Assembly (NCBI RefSeq): GCF_004340525.1
Contig: NZ_SLWX01000001.1
Coordinates: 124,001 to 188,000, forward strand
From: Chromatocurvus halotolerans
GTDB lineage: Bacteria > Pseudomonadota > Gammaproteobacteria > Pseudomonadales > Halieaceae
Reading direction: 5' to 3'
DNA length: 64,000 nucleotides
Each line of letters opens with the position of its first letter. The first letter of the stretch is position 1. Below are positions 36,701 through 44,795 of the stretch, in pieces. The notes beneath the pieces were generated by a model that was not told the origin of the DNA, ran no database searches, and saw nothing but the letters and a program-made list of their open reading frames with translations. The position numbers and the translations under genes are program-made.

Positions 36701-36826
36701 AGTCGCTGCCTCAGTGTTTTCTAAAGCGCCCCTGGCGGGCTCAGCGACGTTGCTGCAGGCGGCCAGCAGGCAGGCAGCGACGGCAGCATAGCGGCGGCCC
36801 AATGGCACGGCGGTGTGGACTCGCAT
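33779..36826 (-). CDS. Amidohydrolase with N-terminal TolB-like beta-propeller, lipoprotein
   Basis: 1015 residues. Signal YAAVAACLLAACSN with lipobox LAAC. Residues about 60-610 contain repeated propeller blades with xSPDG/WHPDG-type turns (PSFHPGGGHIVYGG, QYSADGQRIIFSSDRSG, TWHPDGNGFAYLV, PTLSPDGGALAFTA, VWSRDGKRLSWISDKDD). From about 650 an amidohydrolase domain follows: VIPGLFESHAHIGDHNHSEQ (metal HxH), LLPAAAYGVDYVEHF (His), and GTGTDSPFTPFGTGLHAELL (catalytic Asp), then IEAGKLADMVIINGDPL. A hydrolase of C-N bonds in the periplasm or on the surface; substrate unknown. Starts 3 bases after the DUF3127 gene ends. Confidence 0.9.
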   Translation of the reverse strand: MRVHTAVPLGRRYAAVAACLLAACSNVAEPARGALENTEAATTSILLTEGTNLAVAVSPVNGDKVIALQAALYLQKAGEKSTRALTDWDDDAWEPSFHPGGGHIVYGGYREGTFDLWKLNPYDGSKPVPLTRGAFDDREPQYSADGQRIIFSSDRSGSYDLWQLHSGEGDTPPAEPEQLTFLDTDAHSPTWHPDGNGFAYLVTDRGGSAIYWQRPDADAELLLQSRSRFSGLRFLPAGTALSLRTLDRDPAGNALSSLSLFDLATKTLTPLTPSGADVFPFGAQWQPDGSAVFTADGQIQRWSPDAPIQLEPFTVDIAIERPAYARKQRDYDSAAPRPVLGISYPTLSPDGGALAFTALGDLYLWDIERQKLSQITDDPAADQTPVWSRDGKRLSWISDKDDRYAIWTLDLAIGTIESIVFEKKFISFPAWSPCGSKLAFFTDVPANPLLHVVGQLSIYDLETGELSAVLAPMPPQPINWSADGRYLVTTRLKPYSQRFREGIYAIVAANVDTGEAHDIVPTPHRSITHATLAPRGDGSHQVAYSQNGVLNLQVLDGDMRPVGAPQVLVDALADMPSFSHSGEYLAYLAGDQLFRLHLLTGQQEEISPSMTWRRDVPDRRWVLRAGRVFDGTSESYAEDVDITINGHRIQSVGPIDTATALPVLDASDSTVIPGLFESHAHIGDHNHSEQQGRAWLAYGITSVRDPGSNPYLANERREAWASGRRIGPRTFITGHNIDGNRVYYAVAEGIASDAHLEKALQRSRALDVDFIKTYVRLSDRRQRRIVDFAHRMGVPVTSHELLPAAAYGVDYVEHFTGTSRRGFTTKISELGRSYQDVAAVLLETGMGIVPTMVVPGVVLTFTEQNDLYSTEQFNALYGEAAKKNYQDFMAFFGPGSGGYVDAYGELLSELVARGALVGTGTDSPFTPFGTGLHAELLLYQREGLKGYQILQAATLQSARIAGADRDLGSIEAGKLADMVIINGDPLADISEVTNIRGTVKNGRYYSLADLLYPSH

Positions 36827-36829
36827 CGG

Positions 36830-37174
36830 CTAAAACGGGATATCGTCGTCGTAGACCTCTGCGGGCGGGCCGTCCTGAACAGGTGGTGCATCGGTCGTTG
36901 GCGACTCGTTTTCCATGCTGATGCGCCAGCCCTGCAGGTTGTTGAAGTAACGACCGTTGTACTCTCGCCCGCGAATATCAAACGTCACTGTCACAGTCTG
37001 CCCCGGTTCCAGATTGTCCAGGAGTGATATCTTGTCCTGCACGAATTCCAGGTTGATCTCCTGTGGGTACTTGCCCTCTTCGACAACTACCACCATCTCG
37101 CGTTTCGTAAAGCCGCTATTGAAGGTTTGCGGTTCCTGAATAAGTTTGATTTTTCCCGTGAGATCGTAGGCCAC
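36830..37174 (-). CDS. DUF3127 domain protein
   Basis: 114-residue protein with DUF3127 residues FTKREMVVVVEEGKYPQEIN, EFVQDKISLLDNLEPGQTVTV and FDIRGREYNGRYFNNLQGWR, and an acidic proline-rich C-terminal tail ending DDDIPF. The OB-like strand pattern and the acidic DDDIPF tail recall single-stranded-DNA-binding proteins (SSB tails end DDDIPF), which suggests a nucleic-acid-associated role; this is inference. DUF3127 is commoner in Bacteroidetes than in proteobacteria. The downstream amidohydrolase begins 3 bases later. Confidence 0.87.
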   Translation of the reverse strand: MAYDLTGKIKLIQEPQTFNSGFTKREMVVVVEEGKYPQEINLEFVQDKISLLDNLEPGQTVTVTFDIRGREYNGRYFNNLQGWRISMENESPTTDAPPVQDGPPAEVYDDDIPF

Positions 37175-37276
37175 AGTCTTACGTCCGATTGGTGTTTGCG
37201 AAGTGCAAGACTAATGCAAAGGCACCGGAAAGTGCAGGGCAAATCTGGCTGTTCTAACCGAAAGGAGATAGTGGAT

Positions 37277-37352
37277 TGGTGGAGCCAGGCGGGATCGAAC
37301 CGCCGACCTCAACACTGCCAGTGTTGCGCTCTCCCAGCTGAGCTATGGCCCC
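37277..37352 (-). tRNA. tRNA-Ala (anticodon GGC)
   Basis: 76 bases with CCA encoded, minus strand. Acceptor GGGGCCA pairs with TGGCTCC (one wobble); D-arm TAGCTCAGCTGGGAGAGC; anticodon loop CTGGCAG (GGC, Ala); T-arm GGTTCGATCC. A good promoter lies upstream at 37398-37426. Confidence 0.97.
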
Positions 37353-37397
37353 AGGTGACGGGTCTTGTTACGTTCCGGACCGTCAGTAGAGGCGCGA

Positions 37398-37426
37398 ATT
37401 TTAGGCACGGCCTGCACCCCTGTCAA
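37398..37426 (-). promoter_or_regulatory. Sigma70 promoter of tRNA-Ala
   Basis: Minus strand TTGACA (37426-37421), 17-base spacer, TAAAAT (37403-37398), then a GC-rich discriminator TCGCGCC. The tRNA begins about 45 bases downstream. Confidence 0.8.
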
Positions 37427-37541
37427 GCAAATGCCCCCAGGAATCCGCCTCCGCGCGCTGCCCCTCGGATCGGGCCCTTTCCTGCCAGCAGATATCTGTA
37501 TCGACGCTTGCATCCCATGAGGGAACCGAGAAAAATGCGCC

Positions 37542-38897
37542 ATGTCCTCGTTCAAGCCATCCGTCGCCGCCGCCATCGTTGTGGCCAACATGATTGGAAC
37601 CGGCGTTTTCACCAGCCTCGGGTTTCAACTGGTTGAAATACAATCGGCGCCTGTGCTCCTGGCACTCTGGGCTGTTGGCGGTCTCTCTGCCCTGTGCGGC
37701 GCGATGTGCTACGCCGAGCTCGGAGCGGCATTACCTCGCTCCGGCGGGGAGTACAACTTCCTCGGACAGATCTACCACCCCATGGCGGGCTTCATTTCAG
37801 GCTGGGTATCCGCCACCGTAGGTTTCGCCGCGCCCACGGCACTGGCGGCAATGACCTTCGGTAGCTACCTCGCGGCGGTCTTTCCCGCCCTTTCTGCGAT
37901 CTGGCTGGCGACCGGCGTCATCGCCGTGCTGACCCTGGCACACTGCACCAGCCACCGCGGCAGCGGCGGCACACAGCGCTGGCTGACGCTGCTGAAGATT
38001 ATCCTGATACTCGGCTTTTCCGTCGCGGCGCTGCTATCCAATGACAGCGGCCAGATGACCTCCTTCACACCCGTGGAGGGCGATGGCGCTCTCCTTTTCA
38101 GCGGCGCCTTTGCGGTTTCATTGATTTACGTGAACTACGCCTACTCCGGCTGGAATGCCGCCACCTACATTACCGGTGAGCTGGAGAACCCGGGGCGTAA
38201 CCTGCCCCGGGTTCTGATAGCGAGCACCGCATTGGTCTGTGTCTCGTATCTGCTCTTGAATTATGTATTCCTCTCGGTCGCCCCGATGGATGCCATGGTC
38301 GGTAAGGTAGAGGTCGGCTACGTGGCTGCGACCTATGCTTTCGGTGATGTCGGCGCGACCGTCATGGGCATTCTGCTTGCTCTGCTTCTCGTCTCTACCG
38401 TCAGCGCCATGATCCTTGCAGGACCCCGGGTGCTGCAGTCCATCGGGGAGGATTTCCCGGTATTCCATCAGCTGTCGGGTGTCAACCGGGACGGCATCCC
38501 AGCCCTGGCGGTGTGCGTGCAGGCAGGGATCGCCCTGGTATTCCTGTGGAGTGCGTCATTCGACCGCATTCTCGTGTTCTCCGGTGCCACCATGGCCCTG
38601 AATACCTTTTTCACGGTGGCCGGTGTCTTTGTGCTTCGCGCCGGGCGGCGGGATATTCCGCGGCCATTTCGTATTCGTCTTTACCCGTTGCCGCCAATCA
38701 TTTTCCTGGCGATAACCGGATGGACCCTTATCTATATCGTGCTCCAGCGGCCCGTGGAGGCCATGATCAGCCTGGGCATTATTCTCAGCGGCGCAGTTTT
38801 TTACGCGGCAAGCCGCCAGGCAGGGAAATATGTGGCAAAACCTGGACACGCCGCTGTACCCGCTGCACCGAACGACGCTAGACTGGACGGTGGATAA
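37542..38897 (+). CDS. APC-family amino acid permease
   Basis: 451-residue transporter with about 12 membrane segments. TM1 carries the unwound APC motif AAAIVVANMIGTGVFTSLG; the next conserved stretch is CYAELGAALPRSGGEYNFLG, and TM6 has YVNYAYSGWNAATYITGELENP in two parts (YVNYAYSGWNAA, TYITGELENPG). This is the LeuT-fold amino acid-polyamine-cation superfamily, probably an amino acid:H+ symporter or exchanger; substrate not determinable. Monocistronic, divergent from tRNA-Ala. Confidence 0.9.
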   Translation: MSSFKPSVAAAIVVANMIGTGVFTSLGFQLVEIQSAPVLLALWAVGGLSALCGAMCYAELGAALPRSGGEYNFLGQIYHPMAGFISGWVSATVGFAAPTALAAMTFGSYLAAVFPALSAIWLATGVIAVLTLAHCTSHRGSGGTQRWLTLLKIILILGFSVAALLSNDSGQMTSFTPVEGDGALLFSGAFAVSLIYVNYAYSGWNAATYITGELENPGRNLPRVLIASTALVCVSYLLLNYVFLSVAPMDAMVGKVEVGYVAATYAFGDVGATVMGILLALLLVSTVSAMILAGPRVLQSIGEDFPVFHQLSGVNRDGIPALAVCVQAGIALVFLWSASFDRILVFSGATMALNTFFTVAGVFVLRAGRRDIPRPFRIRLYPLPPIIFLAITGWTLIYIVLQRPVEAMISLGIILSGAVFYAASRQAGKYVAKPGHAAVPAAPNDARLDGG

Positions 38898-38978
38898 TTC
38901 CAGAGAGCAGAGTCCCATGCAGTATCCTCATCACAGATGGTCAGCCGGCGCGGTCCGTGTAAAGTTGGAGCCTAAGGG

Positions 38979-41144
38979 GTGACAGCAAACGGCGTAGCAG
39001 CCGAAACACGAACCCGGCTTCTCATTCTCGATGACGACCCCATGATCGGGGCCACGATCAAGCGTATCGCAGAGTTTGACGGGCATTCTGTTGTCTATAC
39101 CGAACGCGCCAGCGATTTCTTTCAACAGGTCGATGACTGGGACCCGCATATCATCGCCCTGGACCTGATCATGCCGGACATGAACGGCGTGGAAGTCATG
39201 GAGCATCTGGTGGCTCGCGGATGTCGCGCAGCCCTGATCGTCAGCAGCGGCGTGGGTGACAGAGTCCTTGACGCCGCGCGGCGCTCTGCGCGGGAAAACG
39301 GGCTGAATGTTGTCGGTGTGCTGCCAAAGCCTTTCTCTGCCAAGACCTTGCGCGGCATGCTTCAGGAGGCAGTCCGGGCAACACCGGAAACACGCGTCGC
39401 CAGACCAGACCCGGTGGAGAGGATCAACCCGACGCCGACAGAAGCCGACCTTCGCGCTGCCGTGAACGCCGGCGACATCCGGGTCGCCTACCAGCCGAAG
39501 GCCCGCTGTCGCAGTGGCACCCTGGCGGGGTTCGAGGCACTCGCCCGCTGGGACCATCCGGATCACGGCAATATACCGCCGGACGTTTTTGTCCCCATCG
39601 CCGAGACCTCGGGCCTGATTGATCGCCTCACGCTGCAGGTCGCCTCACAGGCGCTGCGCTGGCTCGCCGACCTGCCCGGCGAGGTGCGTACTGGCGATCA
39701 GAACGACCCCGTACTCAATCGCCTGCAGCTGTCTCTGAATATATCGGCACGCACGCTCAACAACCGCGCGCTGTTCGATGAACTTGCCGCAATCTGTCGA
39801 AAGAACCGGGTACCTCTGGATCGCGTCATTCTCGAGCTTACCGAGACCAGCGCCATGGAAGATGCCGCGGTCTCGTTGAACACCCTGACCCACCTGCGGC
39901 TACAGGGTTTTTCACTCTCCATCGACGATTTCGGCACAGGCTACTCCTCCATGATACAGCTCGTGCGCATGCCGTTTTCGGAAATCAAGATCGACAAGAG
40001 CTTTGTCATGACGGCAATGAACTCCTCCGAATCTCGTGCTGTGGTGCGATCCGTAGTCGATCTGGGTCGCAGTCTGGGTCTCGAGACCACGGCCGAGGGC
40101 GTTGAGGATGAGGAGACCATGCGCTATCTGAAGTCTTTGAGCTGCGATATCGCCCAGGGCTACCTTATTTCCCGCCCACTGTTCGCGGAGGACATACCCG
40201 CATGGTATGTCGAGCGGCGTGCAAAGCTTGAAGCCCGCAGAATCGATGCGCTGCATCGGCTGAACCTCCTCGACACGCCGCCCGAGGAGCGTTTCGACCG
40301 GATTACCCGCCTGGCCGCAGACGCTTTTGGCGTGAACAGCGCCCTGATATCACTGGTCGACAAAGATCGCCAGTGGTTCAAGTCGCGCGCGAATTTCAGC
40401 GCGGAAGGAACGCCACGCAAGGTAGCTTTCTGCAACCGCACCATCGAAGGCGACGGCATTCTGGTGGTTGAAGACGCCACTGTTGATCCTTTTTTCCGCC
40501 TTAACCCGCTGGTCACAGAGGACCCGCAGCTGCGATTCTACGCCGGCCGGCCGCTGTTCATGGACGACGGCAGCAAAGTCGGGACGCTATGCCTGATCGA
40601 TGGCAAGCGTCGCGAGTTCGGCGATGCCGACGCGTCGATGCTTGACGCCTTGGGGGAAATGGTCGAAGAAGAACTCCGCGGCGGGCTGCAGACCCATCTC
40701 AACCACGTTACCGGCCTGTCGGATTCCGCCGCATTCCGCTATTACGCCGAGCGGGCACTGGAGATTGGCGATCGCTTTCAACTGCCGATCGCCATGCTTG
40801 GCATGGAACTCAACCTGAAGACGAGTGAAATCGAAAACGACGAGCTGGGCAGCGTCAGGCGTCGCTACAACAGGCTCGCGCAGTTCGCTGAGCGGCATGG
40901 CCATGGGGCGTTTCTGGTGGGCCACTATCAGGCCTACAAAATCGGCCTGCTGTATATCAGCAGCACGCTGCCATCGGCACAGACGCTGTGCCAGAATCTC
41001 CGGGACGACCTGGCCGGCCACAACAGCGGCCTGGCCCCTGCCGAAGAGCCTATCAACGCTGCGGTGACGGTGTGTGATCTCGCAGATTACCTGGGGGCAT
41101 TCACTGACCCGACAGTGCAGGCGCACAGGGGAGATACAGCGTAG
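38979..41144 (+). CDS. Response regulator with EAL phosphodiesterase, GAF and degenerate GGDEF-like domains
   Basis: 721 residues from a GTG. REC domain at about 13-130 (acidic pocket LILDDDP, phospho-acceptor D62 in IALDLIMPDMNG, lysine in VLPKPFS). EAL domain at about 150-410 with the metal and catalytic residues: E186 in FEALARW, N254 in LSLNISA, E286 in LELTETS, DD in SIDDFGTGYSS, K337 in EIKIDKSF, E373 in TAEGVED; so c-di-GMP hydrolysis is expected. GAF domain at about 425-570. The last 150 residues start like GGDEF (NHVTGLSDSAAFRYYAERAL) but lack GGDEF. Overlaps the convergent kinase gene tail-to-tail by 44 bases, both frames in use. Confidence 0.92.
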   Translation: MTANGVAAETRTRLLILDDDPMIGATIKRIAEFDGHSVVYTERASDFFQQVDDWDPHIIALDLIMPDMNGVEVMEHLVARGCRAALIVSSGVGDRVLDAARRSARENGLNVVGVLPKPFSAKTLRGMLQEAVRATPETRVARPDPVERINPTPTEADLRAAVNAGDIRVAYQPKARCRSGTLAGFEALARWDHPDHGNIPPDVFVPIAETSGLIDRLTLQVASQALRWLADLPGEVRTGDQNDPVLNRLQLSLNISARTLNNRALFDELAAICRKNRVPLDRVILELTETSAMEDAAVSLNTLTHLRLQGFSLSIDDFGTGYSSMIQLVRMPFSEIKIDKSFVMTAMNSSESRAVVRSVVDLGRSLGLETTAEGVEDEETMRYLKSLSCDIAQGYLISRPLFAEDIPAWYVERRAKLEARRIDALHRLNLLDTPPEERFDRITRLAADAFGVNSALISLVDKDRQWFKSRANFSAEGTPRKVAFCNRTIEGDGILVVEDATVDPFFRLNPLVTEDPQLRFYAGRPLFMDDGSKVGTLCLIDGKRREFGDADASMLDALGEMVEEELRGGLQTHLNHVTGLSDSAAFRYYAERALEIGDRFQLPIAMLGMELNLKTSEIENDELGSVRRRYNRLAQFAERHGHGAFLVGHYQAYKIGLLYISSTLPSAQTLCQNLRDDLAGHNSGLAPAEEPINAAVTVCDLADYLGAFTDPTVQAHRGDTA

Positions 41145-42786
41145 CGCAGGTGCCCTTTCCCGGTTCCGAGTTCAGCGTCAGATGCCCGCCGCTCTGGGAG
41201 ACAAAGCCAAAAATCATGCTCAGCCCCAGACCGCTGCCCTTGCCGACATCCTTGGTAGAAAAGAAAGGCTCGAAGGCACGCGACAGCGTCGCAGCATCCA
41301 TGCCACTGCCCGTGTCCGTGACAGTAAGCGTGACGTAGCGCCCCGGCGACAGCTCACCCACGACGTCATCCTCATCCATATCGACGACACCGGTCTCCAG
41401 CGTCAGATCGCCCCCGTCAGGCATGGCATCCCTTGCATTGAGTGACAGGTTGAGCAGTGCGTCCTCAAGCTGACCGGGGTCGACCAGTGCGGGCGGGATA
41501 TCCTGGTCGCAGTTCACGCCAACCTCGACAGGCTCCCCGAGAACCCTTGCCAGCATATCGCGCATGCCGCAGATCAGGCCATTTATTGACACCGGCCTGG
41601 GCCGCAATGGCTGCTGGCGCGAGAACGACAGTAGACGACTCGTGAGCTGCGCGCCGCGGTCTGCCGACTTGGCGATCAGCTCGGCAAGCCCGGCGAGCTC
41701 GGGCGCATCTACCAGCGCCTCGGTGAGCAGCTCCGCATTGCCGAGGATCACAGTCAGCAGATTGTTGAAGTCGTGGGCCACGCCGCCGGTCAACTGCCCA
41801 AGCGCCTCCATTTTCTGGCTCTGACGAAGCCGTGCTTCCACTACGCGCTGCTGGGTGACATCGGTCAGCATTTCGACCTGTGCGGCCGCAGCGTCCCAGG
41901 GAATACTGAACGTGCGCCGCTCCACGAGACGCTCGCTGTCGCGGCCTGGCGCCTGCCGTAGCGTTATCAACTCCACCGACTCATCATCCGCTGGTCGCAA
42001 GGAATGCCCACGAGTGTGGTCTGCAGGAAACAGCACAGAACAGTCCGCAAGCGCCATGATGTCACCGGGAGATGTGCAGCCAAGCAGTCTGGCGAGCTCG
42101 CGGTTTGCCAGCAGGGGCTGGAACTGACGATGCACGAGGATGCCCACCTGCGCCTCGTCGATCACACTGCCGAGGCGCATTCGCCACTGCTCTGCGCGTT
42201 CCTGCGCCAGCACGCGGGCGGAGATATCGAAATGCATGACGACAGCGCCTGAGGCGGCTTCCGGCTCCAGCGTGGTGATGGTTACCAGGAACCAGCGCCG
42301 GGAATTGGGCGCATGGCAGGGGTATTCGTAGGTAAAGCGGGGCATCTGGCCGGACAGAACCGCGCGCAATCCACTCGCGACTTCCCTCGCACCCTCGGCA
42401 CCATCGCCGGTCGCGTTCTCACAGACGGTCAGATAGTTGTCGCCGAGGTAGGAAGGACTGTCGTCGCCCAGCAGCGAGCGCGAAGAATCGCGCCAGTCAT
42501 GATTGACCGCGAGGATGTCGCCATTGACGTCGACCAGCGCAATCTGGGCGGGGAGCGCGTCGAGAATGGCGGCGCGTTCGCTGGCAAAGTGCCGCGCCTG
42601 CCGCTCCAGTTCGCGCAGCGCCCCCTGAGCCTCTGGCAGAACATAGTGAGTCCCCGAATCACGATGAAAGACCGTGTCGGTATCGTTACCGACCAGTTCG
42701 CGGATGTCGGCGTAGGTACCGTGCAGCCTATCAATCAACGCGCGCAGGCGCTCCGTATCTGCGCGCCGACTGTCAGACTCCGTCAT
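41101..42786 (-). CDS. PAS-containing histidine kinase of the kaiC-kaiB operon
   Basis: 561 residues from ATG at 42786, which overlaps the kaiB end by 14 bases; upstream in-frame residues lie inside kaiB. A helical N-terminus (LRALIDRLHGTYADIRELVG) leads to two PAS-like domains (about 75-195 and 205-315), a HisKA helix with the phospho-accepting histidine about residue 338 (GQLTGGVAHDFNNLLTVILG), and an HATPase domain (N-box ALLNLSLNARDAMPDGG, G1 VTVTDTGSGMD, G2 GSGLGLSMIFGFV). No membrane segment and no receiver domain, so it is a cytosolic kinase that must signal to a separate regulator. Third gene of the operon; such kinase partners are known for proteobacterial KaiBC. Confidence 0.93.
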   Translation of the reverse strand: MTESDSRRADTERLRALIDRLHGTYADIRELVGNDTDTVFHRDSGTHYVLPEAQGALRELERQARHFASERAAILDALPAQIALVDVNGDILAVNHDWRDSSRSLLGDDSPSYLGDNYLTVCENATGDGAEGAREVASGLRAVLSGQMPRFTYEYPCHAPNSRRWFLVTITTLEPEAASGAVVMHFDISARVLAQERAEQWRMRLGSVIDEAQVGILVHRQFQPLLANRELARLLGCTSPGDIMALADCSVLFPADHTRGHSLRPADDESVELITLRQAPGRDSERLVERRTFSIPWDAAAAQVEMLTDVTQQRVVEARLRQSQKMEALGQLTGGVAHDFNNLLTVILGNAELLTEALVDAPELAGLAELIAKSADRGAQLTSRLLSFSRQQPLRPRPVSINGLICGMRDMLARVLGEPVEVGVNCDQDIPPALVDPGQLEDALLNLSLNARDAMPDGGDLTLETGVVDMDEDDVVGELSPGRYVTLTVTDTGSGMDAATLSRAFEPFFSTKDVGKGSGLGLSMIFGFVSQSGGHLTLNSEPGKGTCATLYLPCAPALSGQ

Positions 42787-43075
42787 GGCTGTCGCTGGTA
42801 TTCGCCTGCAGGTCGCCCAGGTACTCGCCATCAGACAGATCTCCGACAAAGACCTGCCTGCCACTGCCGCCGCTGAAGACCAGCGCCGGGGTCATGAAAA
42901 TATCCTCTTCAGCGGCGCGCTCAGGGTGGGTAAGTACATCCACGACCTCGACGTCATCGCTCGCGATGGCGGCTCGCTGCAGCCAGGCCTCGAGATGCGC
43001 TCTTGCCCGTCTCGAGTTCGGCAGATCGCCCGCGATATAGAGCGTAAGCCTGGGGGTGTTAATGGGGCTACCCAT
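42773..43075 (-). CDS. kaiB: KaiB-family clock protein
   Basis: 100 residues, the usual KaiB length. Homology starts at INTPRLTLYIAGDLPNSRRA and continues with VEVVDVLTHPERAAEEDIFM, TPALVFSGGSGRQVFVGDLS. KaiB is a fold-switching thioredoxin-like protein that binds the KaiC CI ring. The ATG at 43075 overlaps the kaiC stop (ATGGGTAG); an in-frame ATG five codons upstream lies inside kaiC. Its 3' end overlaps the kinase start, so all three genes are translationally coupled. No KaiA was seen anywhere in the window. Confidence 0.93.
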   Translation of the reverse strand: MGSPINTPRLTLYIAGDLPNSRRARAHLEAWLQRAAIASDDVEVVDVLTHPERAAEEDIFMTPALVFSGGSGRQVFVGDLSDGEYLGDLQANTSDSHDGV

Positions 43076-44795
43076 GGGACTTGTCTCCACCGCTACCCTT
43101 CACGTTGAGTCTCAGATCGCGCGTGTCACGCTGGCGACGCTGTTCTTCCTCCGCGCTGGCTGCGACATTGTCACGCACACTCTCCAGCTCCTGCCGCTTG
43201 GCGGCAAGTCGACTTTCCATCACCGCCATCTGCGCCTCAAGCTCCGCCGCCTCTCCGATCAGGCGCAGTCGATCACGCTCTGCGTGCAGCTCGCTTTCAC
43301 GCGCGGCCATGGCCTCTTTTCGCTCGCGCTCCCAGCGCAGGGTCCCCATCAGCACCTCGCCGGCGGCAGAGTAGACCTCCTCCAGCGCTACGCCCTCCGC
43401 GGACAGGCGCAGTTCACGCACCTGATTGGAGTGGGCAGTACCCCGGGACTTGATGATGGAAAGCCCCCGGTTGCGTTCGCCAGCAGAAACGACGTAGGTC
43501 AGGTGCAGCCAGCTGTCTGCAATGGTGGAAATCTTCAGCGGCGTGGCTTCGGCCATATCGTCGCTGTCCTCCAGCAGGCTGGTGCACATCACCGTGATAT
43601 CCCGGGACTTCGCCCAGTCGATGAGTCGCTCCGCCACACTGGGGGCAAGACTGGTGTTACCGACTTTCGACAGGGCGGAAAGTGGATCCGCCACGAGCAC
43701 TCTTGCCTGGTGTTCTTCAACCAGCCGACGAATGGCAATGAGCTGCGACTCAGCGCTTCCCTGCATCGCCCGCATGGACACCATGGCCAGAACGCCACTG
43801 TCGATGTGCGGCTGCAGCCTGATTCCCACGGATTCCAGATTGCGGACAATTTCCTCGCACTGGGAGTCGTAGCTGATAAACACGGTTTTCTCACCGCGCT
43901 CGCAGGCGGCGTTGGCAAAGGCGCCGCACAGTGTGGTTTTTGCCGTGCCCGGTGCGCCGGTGAGCAGGACGCTGGAAGTGCGGAAAAAACCACCCTGAAG
44001 CATGGTATCCAGATCGGGGACGCCACTCGAGATGCGCTCCGACGCCGCTGTTTCGTCATCGCGTTCAGCGCGCACAACGCTAGCCACTTCCAGACCGTCA
44101 CGATCGATGATGAACGGAATGAGGTTTTCCTCGAACCCCGATCCGCGATACTTGCGAATGCGTAATGACCGGTGCGACACGCCATCACATACGCGATGGT
44201 CCAGCGTGACGACGCAGTCGAGCATGAACTGCAGCTGCTCCGTGCCGAGACCTGACGTCACAGGATCACCGGCATCGCCACATTTCGAGGAAATGAGCGC
44301 GGTCAGTTCGTGCTTGCGCAGCCAGTGCTGCAGCCGCGAGATCTCGCGAATGCACACCCGAGGGTCTCCCGCCAGCTGCAGCAGTCTGTCAAGCGCGTCG
44401 AAGACCACGATGCTTGCCCCGCGCCTGACCGCCTTGTGCTCGAGAATGGCCAGCAGACCGGCAATGTCGAATTCACCCGACCGGATGAGATCCAGATCGG
44501 GCTGCGCATCAATAAAAATCAGGCCCTCCGGGTCCAGCGCCGCCGGATCCCAGCTGAACGACTGCGCGTTGTCTTGTATCTGCGCGGGCGTCTCCTCGAA
44601 GGCAACAAACACGCAGACCTCTCCCCGCGCACGGGGGCCCTTCAACAACGACTGCAGCATGAAAACCGTCTTTCCGCAGCCGGTGCCGCCCTCGACCAGT
44701 GATGTTCTCCCTGCGGGAAACCCACCGCCTGAGGCTTCGTCAAAGCCTGCAATGCCTGTCGCTATCTTTCGCAAAAATTCCGCTGCCTGTGCCAT
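43068..44795 (-). CDS. kaiC: KaiC-family circadian-clock ATPase/kinase
   Basis: 575 residues, two RecA-like domains. CI: Walker A EGGTGCGKTVF (K42), catalytic Glu pair FEETP (68-69), Walker B SIVVFDALD. CII: Walker A TGAPGTAKTTLC (K286); the catalytic-Glu position reads SYDSQCEE, i.e. Asp-Ser where cyanobacterial KaiC has Glu-Glu. The autophosphorylation pair is kept as S423-T424 in LKISTIADSW, and KSRGTAHSNQVREL follows. After about 485 a long charged helix (to about 560) forms a probable coiled coil replacing the KaiA-binding A-loop, as reported for KaiA-independent KaiC of Rhodobacter sphaeroides. No clear ribosome binding site before the ATG. Confidence 0.95.
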   Translation of the reverse strand: MAQAAEFLRKIATGIAGFDEASGGGFPAGRTSLVEGGTGCGKTVFMLQSLLKGPRARGEVCVFVAFEETPAQIQDNAQSFSWDPAALDPEGLIFIDAQPDLDLIRSGEFDIAGLLAILEHKAVRRGASIVVFDALDRLLQLAGDPRVCIREISRLQHWLRKHELTALISSKCGDAGDPVTSGLGTEQLQFMLDCVVTLDHRVCDGVSHRSLRIRKYRGSGFEENLIPFIIDRDGLEVASVVRAERDDETAASERISSGVPDLDTMLQGGFFRTSSVLLTGAPGTAKTTLCGAFANAACERGEKTVFISYDSQCEEIVRNLESVGIRLQPHIDSGVLAMVSMRAMQGSAESQLIAIRRLVEEHQARVLVADPLSALSKVGNTSLAPSVAERLIDWAKSRDITVMCTSLLEDSDDMAEATPLKISTIADSWLHLTYVVSAGERNRGLSIIKSRGTAHSNQVRELRLSAEGVALEEVYSAAGEVLMGTLRWERERKEAMAARESELHAERDRLRLIGEAAELEAQMAVMESRLAAKRQELESVRDNVAASAEEEQRRQRDTRDLRLNVKGSGGDKSHG

